A stretch of DNA of 7,503 nucleotides from Cocleimonas sp. (GTDB lineage Bacteria > Pseudomonadota > Gammaproteobacteria > Thiotrichales > Thiotrichaceae): the NCBI GenBank assembly GCA_021647365.1, contig JAKIUW010000046.1, forward strand, positions 1 through 7,503, read 5' to 3'. The position numbers were made by a program, and so were the translations under genes. Under the pieces are notes generated by a model. That model was not told the origin of the DNA, did no database searches, and was given only the letters and a program-made list of their open reading frames with translations. Below, one piece after another: positions 1 to 4,225 of the stretch. Numbering within the stretch: the stretch's first letter is position 1; each line of letters starts with the position of its first letter.

Positions 1-62
1 TTATAGAGACTAAAAATGATTCATATCGGTTTAAACAAAGCCAACAAAAGGCGCTAAAATAA
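1..62 (+). CDS. istB: Partial 3' end of an IS21-family istB ATPase gene
   Basis: The frame beginning at position 3 is open from the window edge to a TAA at 60-62 and encodes a basic tail containing KNDSYRFKQSQQKALK. This resembles the extreme C-terminus of IstB-type transposition helper ATPases, which often end in a short Lys/Arg/Gln-rich segment after a GxSYR/GxSMR-like motif. The family call rests mainly on what follows: a 61-base non-coding gap and then two IS21-type terminal repeats, the normal order at the right end of such elements. IstB is the AAA+ ATP-binding partner that guides target choice by the IstA transposase. Only 19 residues are visible and no Walker motif is in the window, so the call is contextual. 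Confidence 0.5.
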   Translation, partial: IETKNDSYRFKQSQQKALK

Positions 63-72
63 CAACCCAAGG

Positions 73-118
73 GTGGGTCAATATTCGATGCCTATGTGGG
101 TCAATTTTGGATGCTCAT
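73..118 (+). repeat. Two adjacent 23-bp terminal repeats of the IS21-family end
   Basis: Copy 1 is 73-95 and copy 2 is 96-118. Both start GTGGGTCAAT, and most of the remaining positions match, including a shared GATGC. Tandem terminal repeats of this type are the known binding sites for the IstA transposase at IS21-family ends. Confidence 0.7.
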
Positions 119-601
119 TGACAATTGAACCACGGCTGGGATAGTTTGAGGTGCTGGTGCTGAAATTTTAGGTTTCTTAGACTTCTTTTTCTTTTTTATA
201 CTTTTCTTGTATTCCTTGCCCTTGATGTAGCATTCTAAGTAGTGGGGTGGATTACCTTCAAAATAGCTATCAAATGAAAGCCTATCATCTTCATGAATAC
301 CAAGCTTTTTCATTTCCTTGATAATAGATAAACCTATTTCAATTTTTCTATCACTCTCAAAATCAGCCTTTTCAAATTCTGCTAATGCTGGATAGGTTTC
401 TTCAAAGAAATTATTATTCATAATTGATAGCCACCATTGACGGGATAGAGTCAATGCTTCCCTTAGATTCCCAGTTTTTGTGCTTCTTCTTATTATTCTG
501 TTTTTGGGTATATTTTTATTTTGAATATAAGATGGTACACGCATCTGGAAATAATAGATATTTCTACGCGATGTGAGGTATGACGGGGTATATGTAGCCA
601 T
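101..601 (-). pseudogene. Tyrosine recombinase (phage/island integrase), 3'-truncated
   Basis: The N-terminus (MATYTPSYLTSRRNIYYFQMRVP) matches the opening of DUF6538-type tyrosine recombinases, where a Y-L-x-x-R-x-x-x-Y-x-F-x-x-R-V-P pattern precedes the core-binding domain. The basic, Arg/Lys-rich stretch that follows, ending TGNLREAL, also fits. The catalytic domain (R...H-x-x-R...Y) is entirely absent. Intact relatives are several hundred residues long; only about 160 native residues remain here. The last residues (about LSMSIQN) and the TGA stop are encoded by the inserted IS21-family end. A lysine-rich run near residues 130-145 follows an A-rich tract. ATG at 601-599 is preferred; a GTG at 613 is in frame but has no ribosome binding site. 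The gene points away from the 3' end of tRNA-Ser, as island integrases commonly do. The product cannot recombine DNA. Confidence 0.7.
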
Positions 602-602
602 T

Positions 603-625
603 GTGTAGCCCACTTTGTGCTACAC
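603..625. repeat. Perfect 7-bp inverted repeat at the integrase start
   Basis: GTGTAGC (603-609) and GCTACAC (619-625) are perfectly complementary, separated by 9 bases, and lie immediately upstream of the ATG of the truncated recombinase. A regulatory or recombinase-binding role is possible but is inference only. Confidence 0.4.
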
Positions 626-660
626 GACTGATAAGCTCTTAGATAAAAGATGCTTAATAT

Positions 661-701
661 CTCCACCATCCCTTATTAGATAAGGGTTTAGCATGGTAGA
701 G
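661..701. repeat. Long imperfect palindrome between integrase and tRNA-Ser
   Basis: An outer arm of nine bases (661-669, CTCCACCAT) pairs with 693-701 (ATGGTAGAG) with one mismatch or wobble. An inner perfect stem CCCTTAT/ATAAGGG (670-676 and 680-686) closes on a three-base TAG loop. Six unpaired bases (687-692) form a one-sided bulge. No T-run follows on either strand, so it does not look like a standard intrinsic terminator. Confidence 0.6.
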
Positions 702-710
702 AAGATAATA

Positions 711-740
711 TGGCGGAGAAGGAGAGATTCGAACTCTCGA
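711..740 (-). other. Putative tRNA-borne attachment site (attL/attR-type)
   Basis: The 3' end of tRNA-Ser, comprising the T arm, acceptor strand and CCA, lies about 110 bases from an integrase gene that reads away from it. This is the common layout after island integration at a tRNA. No second copy of this 3' segment is in the window, so both the core sequence and the other island border are unknown. The extent given is a guess. Confidence 0.3.
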
Positions 741-802
741 CACGGGATAAACCATGTACTCCCTTAGCAGGGGAGCGCCTTCGGCCACTCGGCCACTTCT
801 CC
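711..802 (-). tRNA. tRNA-Ser(GCU)
   Basis: Read on the minus strand, the gene folds as a 92-nt class II tRNA. The acceptor GGAGAAG (802-796) pairs with CTTCTCC (721-715), followed by discriminator G and an encoded CCA (713-711). The D arm carries GCCGAGTGGCCGAAGGC. The anticodon stem CTCCC/GGGAG closes the loop CTGCTAA with anticodon GCT, which reads AGC/AGU serine codons. A long variable arm (CATGG/CCGTG stem) and the T arm GAGAGTTCGAATCTCTC are typical of serine tRNAs. Its 3' end faces the truncated integrase, making it the probable integration target. Confidence 0.97.
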
Positions 803-807
803 ATATT

Positions 808-834
808 TATTTATCGTTTTTCAACGAAGCGCAA
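808..834 (-). promoter_or_regulatory. Possible promoter of tRNA-Ser
   Basis: On the minus strand a TTGCGC -35-like element (834-829) precedes a TAAATA -10-like element (813-808) with a 15-base spacer. Transcription would begin at about the tRNA 5' end. The spacer is short and both boxes are imperfect, so this is only a candidate. Confidence 0.28.
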
Positions 835-872
835 GGATACCTCTGCATTCCCCCTAGGTAAAGTATGAATTC

Positions 873-903
873 CTAAAAAACAGCCTTTTATCTGTTTTTT
901 TAG
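873..903. terminator. AT-rich hairpin with flanking A and T runs
   Basis: AAAAAACAG (875-883) and CTGTTTTTT (892-900) form a nine-pair stem around an eight-base loop, with a T continuing at 901. The shape is that of a weak bidirectional terminator, but only two G-C pairs support it. The two neighbouring genes diverge from this region, so no obvious transcript needs to end here. It may be a remnant of older gene order. Confidence 0.25.
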
Positions 904-968
904 ATGAATTATGCCAATCAAATACTTTTTACAATGATCATTCACTTCGCACTTAACAATTTCAGCAC

Positions 969-996
969 TTGATTTTGAGATATTCGATATTATTAT
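969..996 (+). promoter_or_regulatory. Candidate sigma70 promoter of ppiC
   Basis: TTGATT (969-974) and TATTAT (991-996) are separated by 16 bases. The predicted start near 1003 leaves a leader of about 35 nt containing the GGAG ribosome binding site at 1027-1030. A better-looking TATAAT at 1015-1020 would start transcription on top of the ribosome binding site, so it is less likely. Confidence 0.4.
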
Positions 997-1037
997 CTTT
1001 CATTCACACACAACTATAATCCAATTGGAGAACAATC

Positions 1038-1319
1038 ATGGCATCAGCAAACGCGCGTCACATACTCGTTGAAACTGAGGAACAGTGTAACGACCTTAAA
1101 AAGCAAATTGAAGAGGGTGCGGATTTTGCATCCGTCGCACAGAAACATTCAAGCTGCCCTTCTAAGGCACAGGGTGGTGATTTAGGCTCTTTTAGCCCCG
1201 GTCAGATGGTTCCTGAATTTGATAAGGTTGTGTTTAGCGCAGATGTGAATACCGTTCAAGGCCCTGTTAAAACACAGTTTGGTTATCATTTATTGGAAGT
1301 GACTAGTCGCACAGACTAA
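1038..1319 (+). CDS. ppiC: Parvulin-type peptidyl-prolyl cis-trans isomerase C
   Basis: A 93-residue single-domain parvulin, the same length as E. coli PpiC and alignable along its whole length. Both share the HILV start, GADF, the KHS.CPS core, GGDLG.F..GQMVP.FDKVVFS and TQFGYH. Expected active-site residues are visible: His8, Cys40, Met57, Phe61, Phe81 and His84. There is no signal peptide or membrane segment, so it should be cytoplasmic. The family interconverts cis and trans peptide bonds before proline in folding proteins. ATG at 1038 is supported by GGAG at 1027-1030, seven bases upstream. It is a single-gene unit, converging on the cytochrome gene. An IS5-family remnant begins three to four bases after its stop codon. 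Confidence 0.95.
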   Translation: MASANARHILVETEEQCNDLKKQIEEGADFASVAQKHSSCPSKAQGGDLGSFSPGQMVPEFDKVVFSADVNTVQGPVKTQFGYHLLEVTSRTD

Positions 1320-1322
1320 ATA

Positions 1323-1337
1323 GTCAGCCCTGAAAAA
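1323..1337 (+). repeat. Left terminal inverted repeat of the IS5-family remnant
   Basis: GTCAGCCCTGAAAAA matches the inverted copy at 2454-2468 in all 15 positions. The adjacent AGGGCTGA (1337-1344) also folds back on it to make a hairpin. Confidence 0.7.
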
Positions 1338-1344
1338 GGGCTGA
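1324..1344 (+). terminator. Hairpin just after ppiC, formed by the IS end
   Basis: TCAGCCCT (1324-1331) pairs perfectly with AGGGCTGA (1337-1344) around a GAAAA loop, five bases after the ppiC stop. The following bases are TGCTAATTTC, not a T-run, so termination would be inefficient. It may stabilise the ppiC mRNA 3' end. Half of the stem is the IS inverted repeat, so the hairpin was brought by the insertion. Confidence 0.35.
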
Positions 1345-1352
1345 TGCTAATT

Positions 1353-2344
1353 TCAAGTATCAGAATCAATTGTGAAGGTGAAAATGAGTAAGCTTACTTT
1401 TATTTCACCTCTAGAATTCAGTGAATAAACAAGCAATAAAACAGCTTTCATCCACTTATTTAAATTCTAGGCACACGCTGCCATAAGAAGGTTAATCTCA
1501 TCGCCTTCAATACCTTTTAGATAATTTCTACCGAGTCTGTAATCTGATTTTAAATGACCGATGATAGGTTCAATCGCTGCACGTCTTTGGGTTGTTGAGC
1601 AAGCACACGTTCATACAATAAAAAGTCTTTTTGGTAATACTCAAACAAGTCATATTTTGGAAGTCTTCTGCGTAATTCCCTGATTAAAATACCGGCAATG
1701 GTGCGTAAGCGTTTCAACGCTTTCTTAGCAGGTGAGCGACGTTTAGGCTGACGAAAATGGCGTATTTGTAGACGCAGTCCTTTGACTTCTTTCTTATACG
1801 TTCTTCTTTGCTGGATACCGTGGTGTTTTGCTACTCTGCTCAGGCGATTGATGATCTTAATGGCAAACTTTGCATCCGTTGGATAGGTGATGTTTTTTTC
1901 TTGGACAGTCGTATCAATATTGACCGTTTCTTCCAATGCCTGTTTACCATGCAATGCCACACTCATGGAGAATATTTTCTCAAAACCTGCTTTGCCAATG
2001 CGGTTTCTAAATTTAACCAGTTCAGTGCTATCACACGGTAGATCATAGCTAAACGCGGTTAATCCACAGAAGACTTGATAATAAGGATTTTGTTTAAACG
2101 GTAGGACAAGGCGCTTATTACTTAGGTTTTCTAGCTGTTTTAATAATAACAAACCGACCATTAAACGAATTGGATTAGAGGGCACGCCGATGTCTTTTTA
2201 ATAATGTTTAGCGAAACTATCCTCAAACTCTGACCACGGTATGGCTTGAGATAATTGAATAAGAGGATCGCTAGAATCTAGCTGTAATAATAGGTCTGTA
2301 CCAAAAAAACTGGTTTGGTGACCTGTGTTTGAGGGAGTGAGCAT
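1353..2344 (-). pseudogene. IS5-family transposase, inactivated by stops and a deletion
   Basis: The reading frame starts at ATG 2344-2342 (MLTPSNTGHQTSFFG, typical of one IS5-group transposase lineage) and is cut by a TAA at 2200-2198 after 48 codons. The same frame continues as PSNPIRLMVGLLLLKQLENL, NPYYQVFCG and DSTELVKFRNRIG, with the first catalytic Asp in VNIDTTVQEK (codon 1915-1913). After QQPKD (about 1590) there is an internal deletion. The sequence jumps, in another frame, to RAAIEPIIGHLKSDYR, the region of the catalytic Glu (1571-1569). The intervening segment with the second Asp (usually in a VDRGYRG-type motif) is gone. A further in-frame TAG at 1469-1467 replaces the expected Trp of a CAWNL-type motif. 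Three independent lesions mean no active transposase. From memory of the family, the deletion removes roughly 100 or more codons. Confidence 0.85.
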
Positions 2345-2418
2345 AGTTCAACCTTTCGACTAGAAACAGGTGTTTATTATAGATTTTCTGGTCGATAAGA
2401 GCCTCTACTTTGAGGATA

Positions 2419-2442
2419 AACTTCAGAACTTCAGAACTTCAA
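2419..2442 (+). repeat. Three tandem copies of an 8-bp unit
   Basis: AACTTCAG occurs at 2419-2426 and 2427-2434, and AACTTCAA at 2435-2442. The array lies inside the right end of the IS5-family remnant, between the transposase start and the terminal repeat. Slippage is the simplest origin. Confidence 0.6.
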
Positions 2443-2453
2443 TAAGTTATGAG

Positions 2454-2468
2454 TTTTTCAGGGCTGAC
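2454..2468 (-). repeat. Right terminal inverted repeat of the IS5-family remnant
   Basis: TTTTTCAGGGCTGAC is the exact inverse complement of 1323-1337. Confidence 0.7.
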
Positions 2469-2490
2469 CACTTATAATTCTAACAGGCAT

Positions 2491-2515
2491 AAAAAAAGCA
2501 CCCGAAGGTGCTTTT
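2491..2515 (-). terminator. Intrinsic terminator of the cytochrome gene, probably bidirectional
   Basis: A nine-pair stem AAAAGCACC/GGTGCTTTT (2494-2502 and 2507-2515) closes a four-base loop. On the minus strand the loop reads C(TTCG)G, an unusually stable tetraloop, and is followed by a run of seven T. It lies 19 bases after the cytochrome stop codon. On the plus strand it ends in TTTTAAAAT, so it could also stop transcription from ppiC. It was probably the shared terminator of the two convergent genes before the IS5-family element landed between them. Confidence 0.85.
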
Positions 2516-2534
2516 AAAATATATTTTAAATTGA

Positions 2535-3485
2535 TTACTTTGCAGCATTAACCATGTAATCAACAGCCGCTTTAACGTCATCATCTTCTAAAGCCATATT
2601 ACCGCCTTTAGGAGGCATCGCACCTTTTCCATTCAATGATGTTGTGTAAAGTGCCTCCATACCTGTTGCGATACGTGGCGCCCAAGCTTCTTTGTCGCCT
2701 AATTTAGGAGAGCCTGCAACACCTGTTGCATGACAAGCAAAACACGCGGTATTGTAAATGTTTTTACCTGTTTCTAAAGATGCCGCAGGTGTAGATGTAG
2801 ATGCTGCTACGACAGGAGCAGTAGCTTCTACTGGAGGTGTCGTTGCTTCAGGTGCTTCTGGTGCAGTGGCTTCTGTTGGTATTACGTCTGCCGTTGCAGG
2901 CGTGCTTTCTTCTGCTTTTGGCTCTTCTTTCTTTGGTGTTTCTTGTTTAGCTGCTTCTTCTTGTTTTGGTACCTCTGCGGTGGCTGGTGCAGCAGCGCCT
3001 AAATCAAACCCTGCTTCCTTTGTCATATAAAGAATCGCAGCTTTAAGCTCTGCATCACCTACATTCTGCCCACCACGAGCAGGCATTGCACCTTTACCGT
3101 TAATTGCAGTATTCATTAAAGCATCTAGACCTGTAGCAACTCTAGGCTCCCATACTGCTTTATCATCAAGCTTTGGCGCACCAGCAGCACCTGTTGCATG
3201 ACAAGCCATACAAACAGCATCATAAACTGCTTTACCCGATCTAGCTGGTGCGGAAGCGGCCGAAACAGCAGGCGCATCGGATGTTGCAGAAGTACCAATA
3301 GGCTGTAAGTTTTCCTCAACCTTCATAACGAGATGACTAGTATCGATCTCACCTTTGATTGAGTTTCTTTTATAAGTACTTACTAAACTTGAAAGAAGAA
3401 CATAAACAACAGCAACAATTGCAAGCAAACTGATGATAAAAATGATCTTTGCGATAGGATCAACTTTTGGCGCATGATTAGACAT
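2535..3485 (-). CDS. Membrane-anchored diheme cytochrome c5-type protein
   Basis: The 316-residue product has an uncleaved-looking N-terminal membrane anchor (residues 13-36) after a short cytoplasmic start. A periplasmic region with two similar cytochrome c domains follows. Domain 1 (about 82-156) has heme motif CMACH at 92-96 and the likely sixth ligand Met134 in GKGAMPARGG. Domain 2 (about 237-313) has CFACH at 248-252 and Met290 in GKGAMPPKGG. The spacing and the CHATG..G.PKL.D...W.PR motif fit the c5/c555 class. Between the domains (about 163-236) is a long Pro/Ala/Glu/Lys/Thr-rich linker, charged first (174-195) and then Pro/Thr/Ala-rich, probably flexible. The role is electron transfer at the periplasmic face; the partner is unknown. 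ATG 3485 is backed by GGAG at 3495-3492. It is apparently a single-gene unit with its own terminator. Confidence 0.9.
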   Translation of the reverse strand: MSNHAPKVDPIAKIIFIISLLAIVAVVYVLLSSLVSTYKRNSIKGEIDTSHLVMKVEENLQPIGTSATSDAPAVSAASAPARSGKAVYDAVCMACHATGAAGAPKLDDKAVWEPRVATGLDALMNTAINGKGAMPARGGQNVGDAELKAAILYMTKEAGFDLGAAAPATAEVPKQEEAAKQETPKKEEPKAEESTPATADVIPTEATAPEAPEATTPPVEATAPVVAASTSTPAASLETGKNIYNTACFACHATGVAGSPKLGDKEAWAPRIATGMEALYTTSLNGKGAMPPKGGNMALEDDDVKAAVDYMVNAAK

Positions 3486-3525
3486 TGACTACTCCAACAC
3501 GGATATCGGGTTAAATTTGTGCGGG

Positions 3526-3531
3526 ATTATA
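3526..3531 (-). promoter_or_regulatory. Candidate -10 element upstream of the cytochrome gene
   Basis: TATAAT reads on the minus strand at 3531-3526, about 40 bases before the start codon, which leaves room for a leader with the GGAG site. No convincing -35 box lies at normal spacing, so an activator may be needed. Confidence 0.35.
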
Positions 3532-3594
3532 TGCAATTATACTAATATACTCCACTATTTTGTTCTGCATAGTTATTCATATATCAACCTTAAG

Positions 3595-3608
3595 TTGACA
3601 TACATCAA
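3595..3608. promoter_or_regulatory. FNR/ANR-like binding site upstream of the cytochrome gene
   Basis: TTGAC-ATAC-ATCAA matches the FNR/ANR consensus TTGAT-N4-ATCAA at nine of ten defined positions. It overlaps a second palindrome, TCAAC-N5-GTTGA (3584-3598). It lies 110-123 bases upstream of the cytochrome start codon. It is about 82 bases from a start driven by the TATAAT at 3531-3526, but near -42 if a weaker TATGCA (3571-3566) is the -10. Oxygen-responsive control of a cytochrome would be sensible; this remains inference. Confidence 0.35.
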
Positions 3609-3716
3609 TAAAGCTATCATCCATATCTACAACCCATATTATATAGCCTTTAAAATAACATCATGTGAAAGTAGGGGGGTGTGCTTTTTGGGCTACTTAG
3701 ATAACCTCCAATAGAC

Positions 3717-3730
3717 TATACTGCGCACCC
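3717..3730 (+). promoter_or_regulatory. -10 element and GC-rich discriminator of tRNA-Arg
   Basis: TATACT (3717-3722) is followed directly by GCGCACCC, with a likely start near 3729, a few bases before the mature tRNA. A GC-rich discriminator is characteristic of stable-RNA promoters under stringent (ppGpp) control. No good -35 hexamer is seen at 16-18 bases. Confidence 0.45.
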
Positions 3731-3732
3731 AT

Positions 3733-3809
3733 GCACCTGTAGCTCACTTGGATAGAGTGCCAGCCTCCGAAGCTGGAAGTAGTGGGTTCGATTCCCGCCA
3801 GGTGCGCCA
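3733..3809 (+). tRNA. tRNA-Arg(CCG)
   Basis: A 77-nt class I cloverleaf. The acceptor GCACCTG (3733-3739) pairs with CAGGTGC (3799-3805), followed by discriminator G and encoded CCA (3807-3809). The anticodon stem CCAGC/GCTGG closes the loop CTCCGAA with anticodon CCG at 3767-3769, reading CGG arginine codons. The T arm contains GGGTTCGATTCCC. Six T residues follow the CCA at 3810-3815. The next gene starts only 20 bases after the tRNA end. Confidence 0.97.
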
Positions 3810-3829
3810 TTTTTTGCTATGATCAAAGC

Positions 3830-4180
3830 ATGTCTAACGAACTCGAAACTATAAAATTCCGCTTGCAAGAATTTGCCAAAGAACGTGATTGGGATCAATT
3901 CCATTCGCCTAAGAACTTTTCTATGGCATTGATTGTGGAATGCGCCGAACTGGTTGAGCATTTTCAGTGGCTAACCGATGAACAAAGCAAACGCTTGCCT
4001 GCGGATACTTTGGATGAAGTTAGTTTGGAAATGGCGGATATTATGATCTACTTGGTACGGCTGGCAGATAAGCTTGATGTGGATTTATTGGAATCTGTTA
4101 ATAGAAAAATCAAACTTAATGCTGAGAAATATCCTATCGAAAAATCAAAAGGTTTAGCGGCTAAATACAATAAGCTTTAA
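3830..4180 (+). CDS. MazG-like nucleotide pyrophosphohydrolase (dCTPase type)
   Basis: The 116-residue all-alpha protein has the metal-binding signature of the MazG/all-alpha NTP pyrophosphatase superfamily. It shows Glu37-x-x-Glu40 (in VECAELVEHFQW) and, 27 residues on, Glu67-x-x-Asp70 (in EMADIMIYLVRLAD). Overall layout and size fit the small RS21-C6/DCTPP1-like branch rather than tandem-domain MazG. The N-terminal RDWDQFHSPKNFSMAL segment is typical of that branch. Family members hydrolyse (d)NTPs to the monophosphate and pyrophosphate with Mg2+, often acting on dCTP or modified nucleotides in pool cleaning; the exact substrate here is unknown. The start is ATG 3830. An earlier in-frame start would lie inside the tRNA and is rejected. 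No ribosome binding site is visible in the 20-nt gap after tRNA-Arg. It converges on puuD. Confidence 0.88.
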   Translation: MSNELETIKFRLQEFAKERDWDQFHSPKNFSMALIVECAELVEHFQWLTDEQSKRLPADTLDEVSLEMADIMIYLVRLADKLDVDLLESVNRKIKLNAEKYPIEKSKGLAAKYNKL

Positions 4181-4191
4181 CCGTATATACA

Positions 4192-4200
4192 CCCCCCCCC
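4192..4200 (+). repeat. Homopolymeric tract of nine cytosines
   Basis: A C9 run preceded by TATACA lies 11 bases after the stop of the MazG-like gene, in the 45-base gap before the convergent puuD. It is not in a coding region. No terminator hairpin with a T-run is visible in this gap; the only fold is a short ATGTT/AACAT palindrome at 4212-4224. Confidence 0.8.
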
Positions 4201-4225
4201 ACTTTTACATGATGTTTATAACATT

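Larger units (their letters stand above)
1..123 (+). mobile_element. Right end of an IS21-family insertion sequence
   Basis: Two imperfect direct repeats beginning GTGGGTCAAT lie at 73-95 and 96-118, and the element appears to end in TTGACA at 118-123. Read inward from the other strand the end starts TGTCAATGAGCATCC and then TTGACCCAC, which resembles the tips of many IS21-family elements (5' TG ends, multiple terminal repeats of GGGTCA type). The left part, with istA and most of istB, is outside the window. The element interrupts the recombinase gene on its right. A target duplication cannot be checked without the other end; candidate bases on this side are ATTGAACC from 124. Confidence 0.65.
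1323..2468 (-). mobile_element. Degenerate IS5-family insertion sequence
   Basis: Perfect 15-base inverted repeats GTCAGCCCTGAAAAA bound the element at 1323-1337 and, inverted, 2454-2468. They enclose a broken transposase gene on the minus strand. The roughly 1.15-kb length is shorter than expected for a full copy because the transposase has an internal deletion. No matching target duplication is obvious: flanks read AATA on the left and CACT on the right, suggesting an old insertion or flanking decay. It lies between ppiC and the hairpin at 2494-2515. It cannot move by itself, but its ends are intact and could in principle be used by a related transposase. Confidence 0.75.

Noticed and set aside
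73..118. Two repeats as a possible CRISPR fragment
   Set aside because: The copies are directly adjacent with no spacers and match IS21-family terminal repeats.
1015..1020. TATAAT as the ppiC -10
   Set aside because: Transcription would start on or after the ribosome binding site at 1027-1030; the TTGATT/TATTAT pair upstream fits better.
1808..2041. Plus-strand ORF of 77 codons
   Set aside because: Lies opposite the IS5-family transposase remnant, has no recognisable domain and no ribosome binding site; a shadow frame.
2758..3030. Plus-strand ORF of 90 codons, Ala/Ser/Val-rich
   Set aside because: Antisense shadow of the Pro/Ala/Glu-rich linker of the cytochrome; the low complexity of that region keeps the opposite frame open.
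3517..3714. Plus-strand ORF of 65 codons in the gap before tRNA-Arg
   Set aside because: AT-rich, biased toward Ile/Tyr as expected of non-coding DNA, no ribosome binding site, and it covers the presumed promoter region of the cytochrome gene.
3782..3829. Longer N-terminus for the MazG-like protein
   Set aside because: The extension is translated from the tRNA-Arg T arm and acceptor; the family alignment begins at the ATG at 3830.
3716..3961. Minus-strand ORF of 81 codons
   Set aside because: Runs antisense across tRNA-Arg and the start of the MazG-like gene. The phrase GGNRTHYFQLRRLALYPSELQVH is the familiar artefact of translating a tRNA gene on the wrong strand.
4212..4224. ATGTT/AACAT palindrome as a terminator for puuD
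   Set aside because: Only five A/T-rich pairs and no T-run on the minus strand after it.
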